DNA of 64,000 bases from an uncultured Nitrospirota bacterium (lineage in GTDB: Bacteria; Nitrospirota; Nitrospiria; Nitrospirales; UBA8639): NCBI GenBank assembly GCA_937139405.1, contig CAKZPV010000031.1:1-64000 (forward strand), read 5' to 3'. Under the pieces are notes generated by a model that saw only the letters and a program-made list of their open reading frames with translations, ran no database searches and was not told the origin of the DNA. The translations under genes were made by a program, and so were the position numbers. Position 1 is the stretch's first letter; each line of letters begins with the position of its first letter. This document shows, piece by piece, positions 63,866 through 64,000 of the stretch.

Positions 63866-64000
63866 TTATTCTAATTCACGATTCAACGTCGTTTGATCCG
63901 CCTTCGTAAATCTGTACCCTTTGTTCATAAGAGTCTGCATGCTCCCCATTAGAGCAGGGAATTGTACTTCCGGCTGATTGCGATCAAACAAACCAATCAA
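63866..64000 (-). CDS. C-terminal end of a gene entering from the right edge
   Basis: On the minus strand an uninterrupted 44-codon frame reaches a TAA at 63866-63868. It includes MGSMQTLMNKGYRFTKADQTT and ends LNRELE. The sequence looks like a helical, coding C-terminus, but the family is not recognisable from this part. Confidence 0.6.
   Translation of the reverse strand: MIGLFDRNQPEVQFPALMGSMQTLMNKGYRFTKADQTTLNRELE

Overview
The window is a bacterial chromosome segment with Gram-negative envelope genes: outer-membrane barrels, lipoproteins, Tat and Sec signal peptides, and a sigma-54 activator. The mix of copper and haem periplasmic proteins, a molybdate-binding protein beside a porin, many TPR proteins and FecR/CHAT genes most resembles Nitrospirota (Nitrospira relatives). 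That placement is an inference; no rRNA or other phylogenetic marker is present. I recognise no tRNA, rRNA, CRISPR array, insertion sequence or phage gene.

Layout. 1-8.2 kb: the 5' end of a Tat-exported protein, a gene-poor 1.4 kb stretch, a frameshifted membrane protein, a GAF/sigma-54 activator followed by a possible sigma-54 promoter and a secreted repeat protein plus CBS protein, a multicopper-oxidase-like remnant, a cupredoxin-like protein and a divergent FolD. 8.5-15.6 kb: two related ankyrin genes (the first broken) around a cytochrome c, a GlcG/HbpS-like protein, DUF1499, a SRAP gene with its catalytic Cys out of frame, and a double cupin. 15.7-20.2 kb: an RND exporter and an HDOD-GGDEF protein. 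21-29.3 kb: a large secreted FecR protein divergent from a TPR/beta-barrel gene and a TPR-CHAT protease gene. This is the best candidate here for an undescribed system.

29.6-36 kb: a LolA/retropepsin/PDZ protein, a plastocyanin-like protein, a Fur-box promoter with an attenuator-like leader ahead of a degenerate peroxiredoxin and tiny ORFs, a cupredoxin gene broken by a stop codon, and peptide deformylase. 36-41 kb: two lipoproteins, then an alginate-export-type porin joined to ModA. 41-50.6 kb: TPR proteins, an LbtU-like porin divergent from an OmpR-type two-component system, a phosphoesterase and an SGNH-like protein. 50.6-64 kb: two stand-alone receiver proteins, a phosphopantetheinyl transferase, barrels, a BNR-repeat lipoprotein coupled to a CrtC/AttH-like lipocalin, a LON-N/ABC/SirB1-like operon, an MBL hydrolase and a HEAT-repeat membrane protein.

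Five genes look broken in ways visible by reading across frames: a dinucleotide slip, three other frameshifts and one nonsense codon. This suggests gene decay, hypermutable tracts or assembly error. Much of the remaining content concerns the cell envelope and periplasm: copper and haem proteins, metal uptake and surface protein export.
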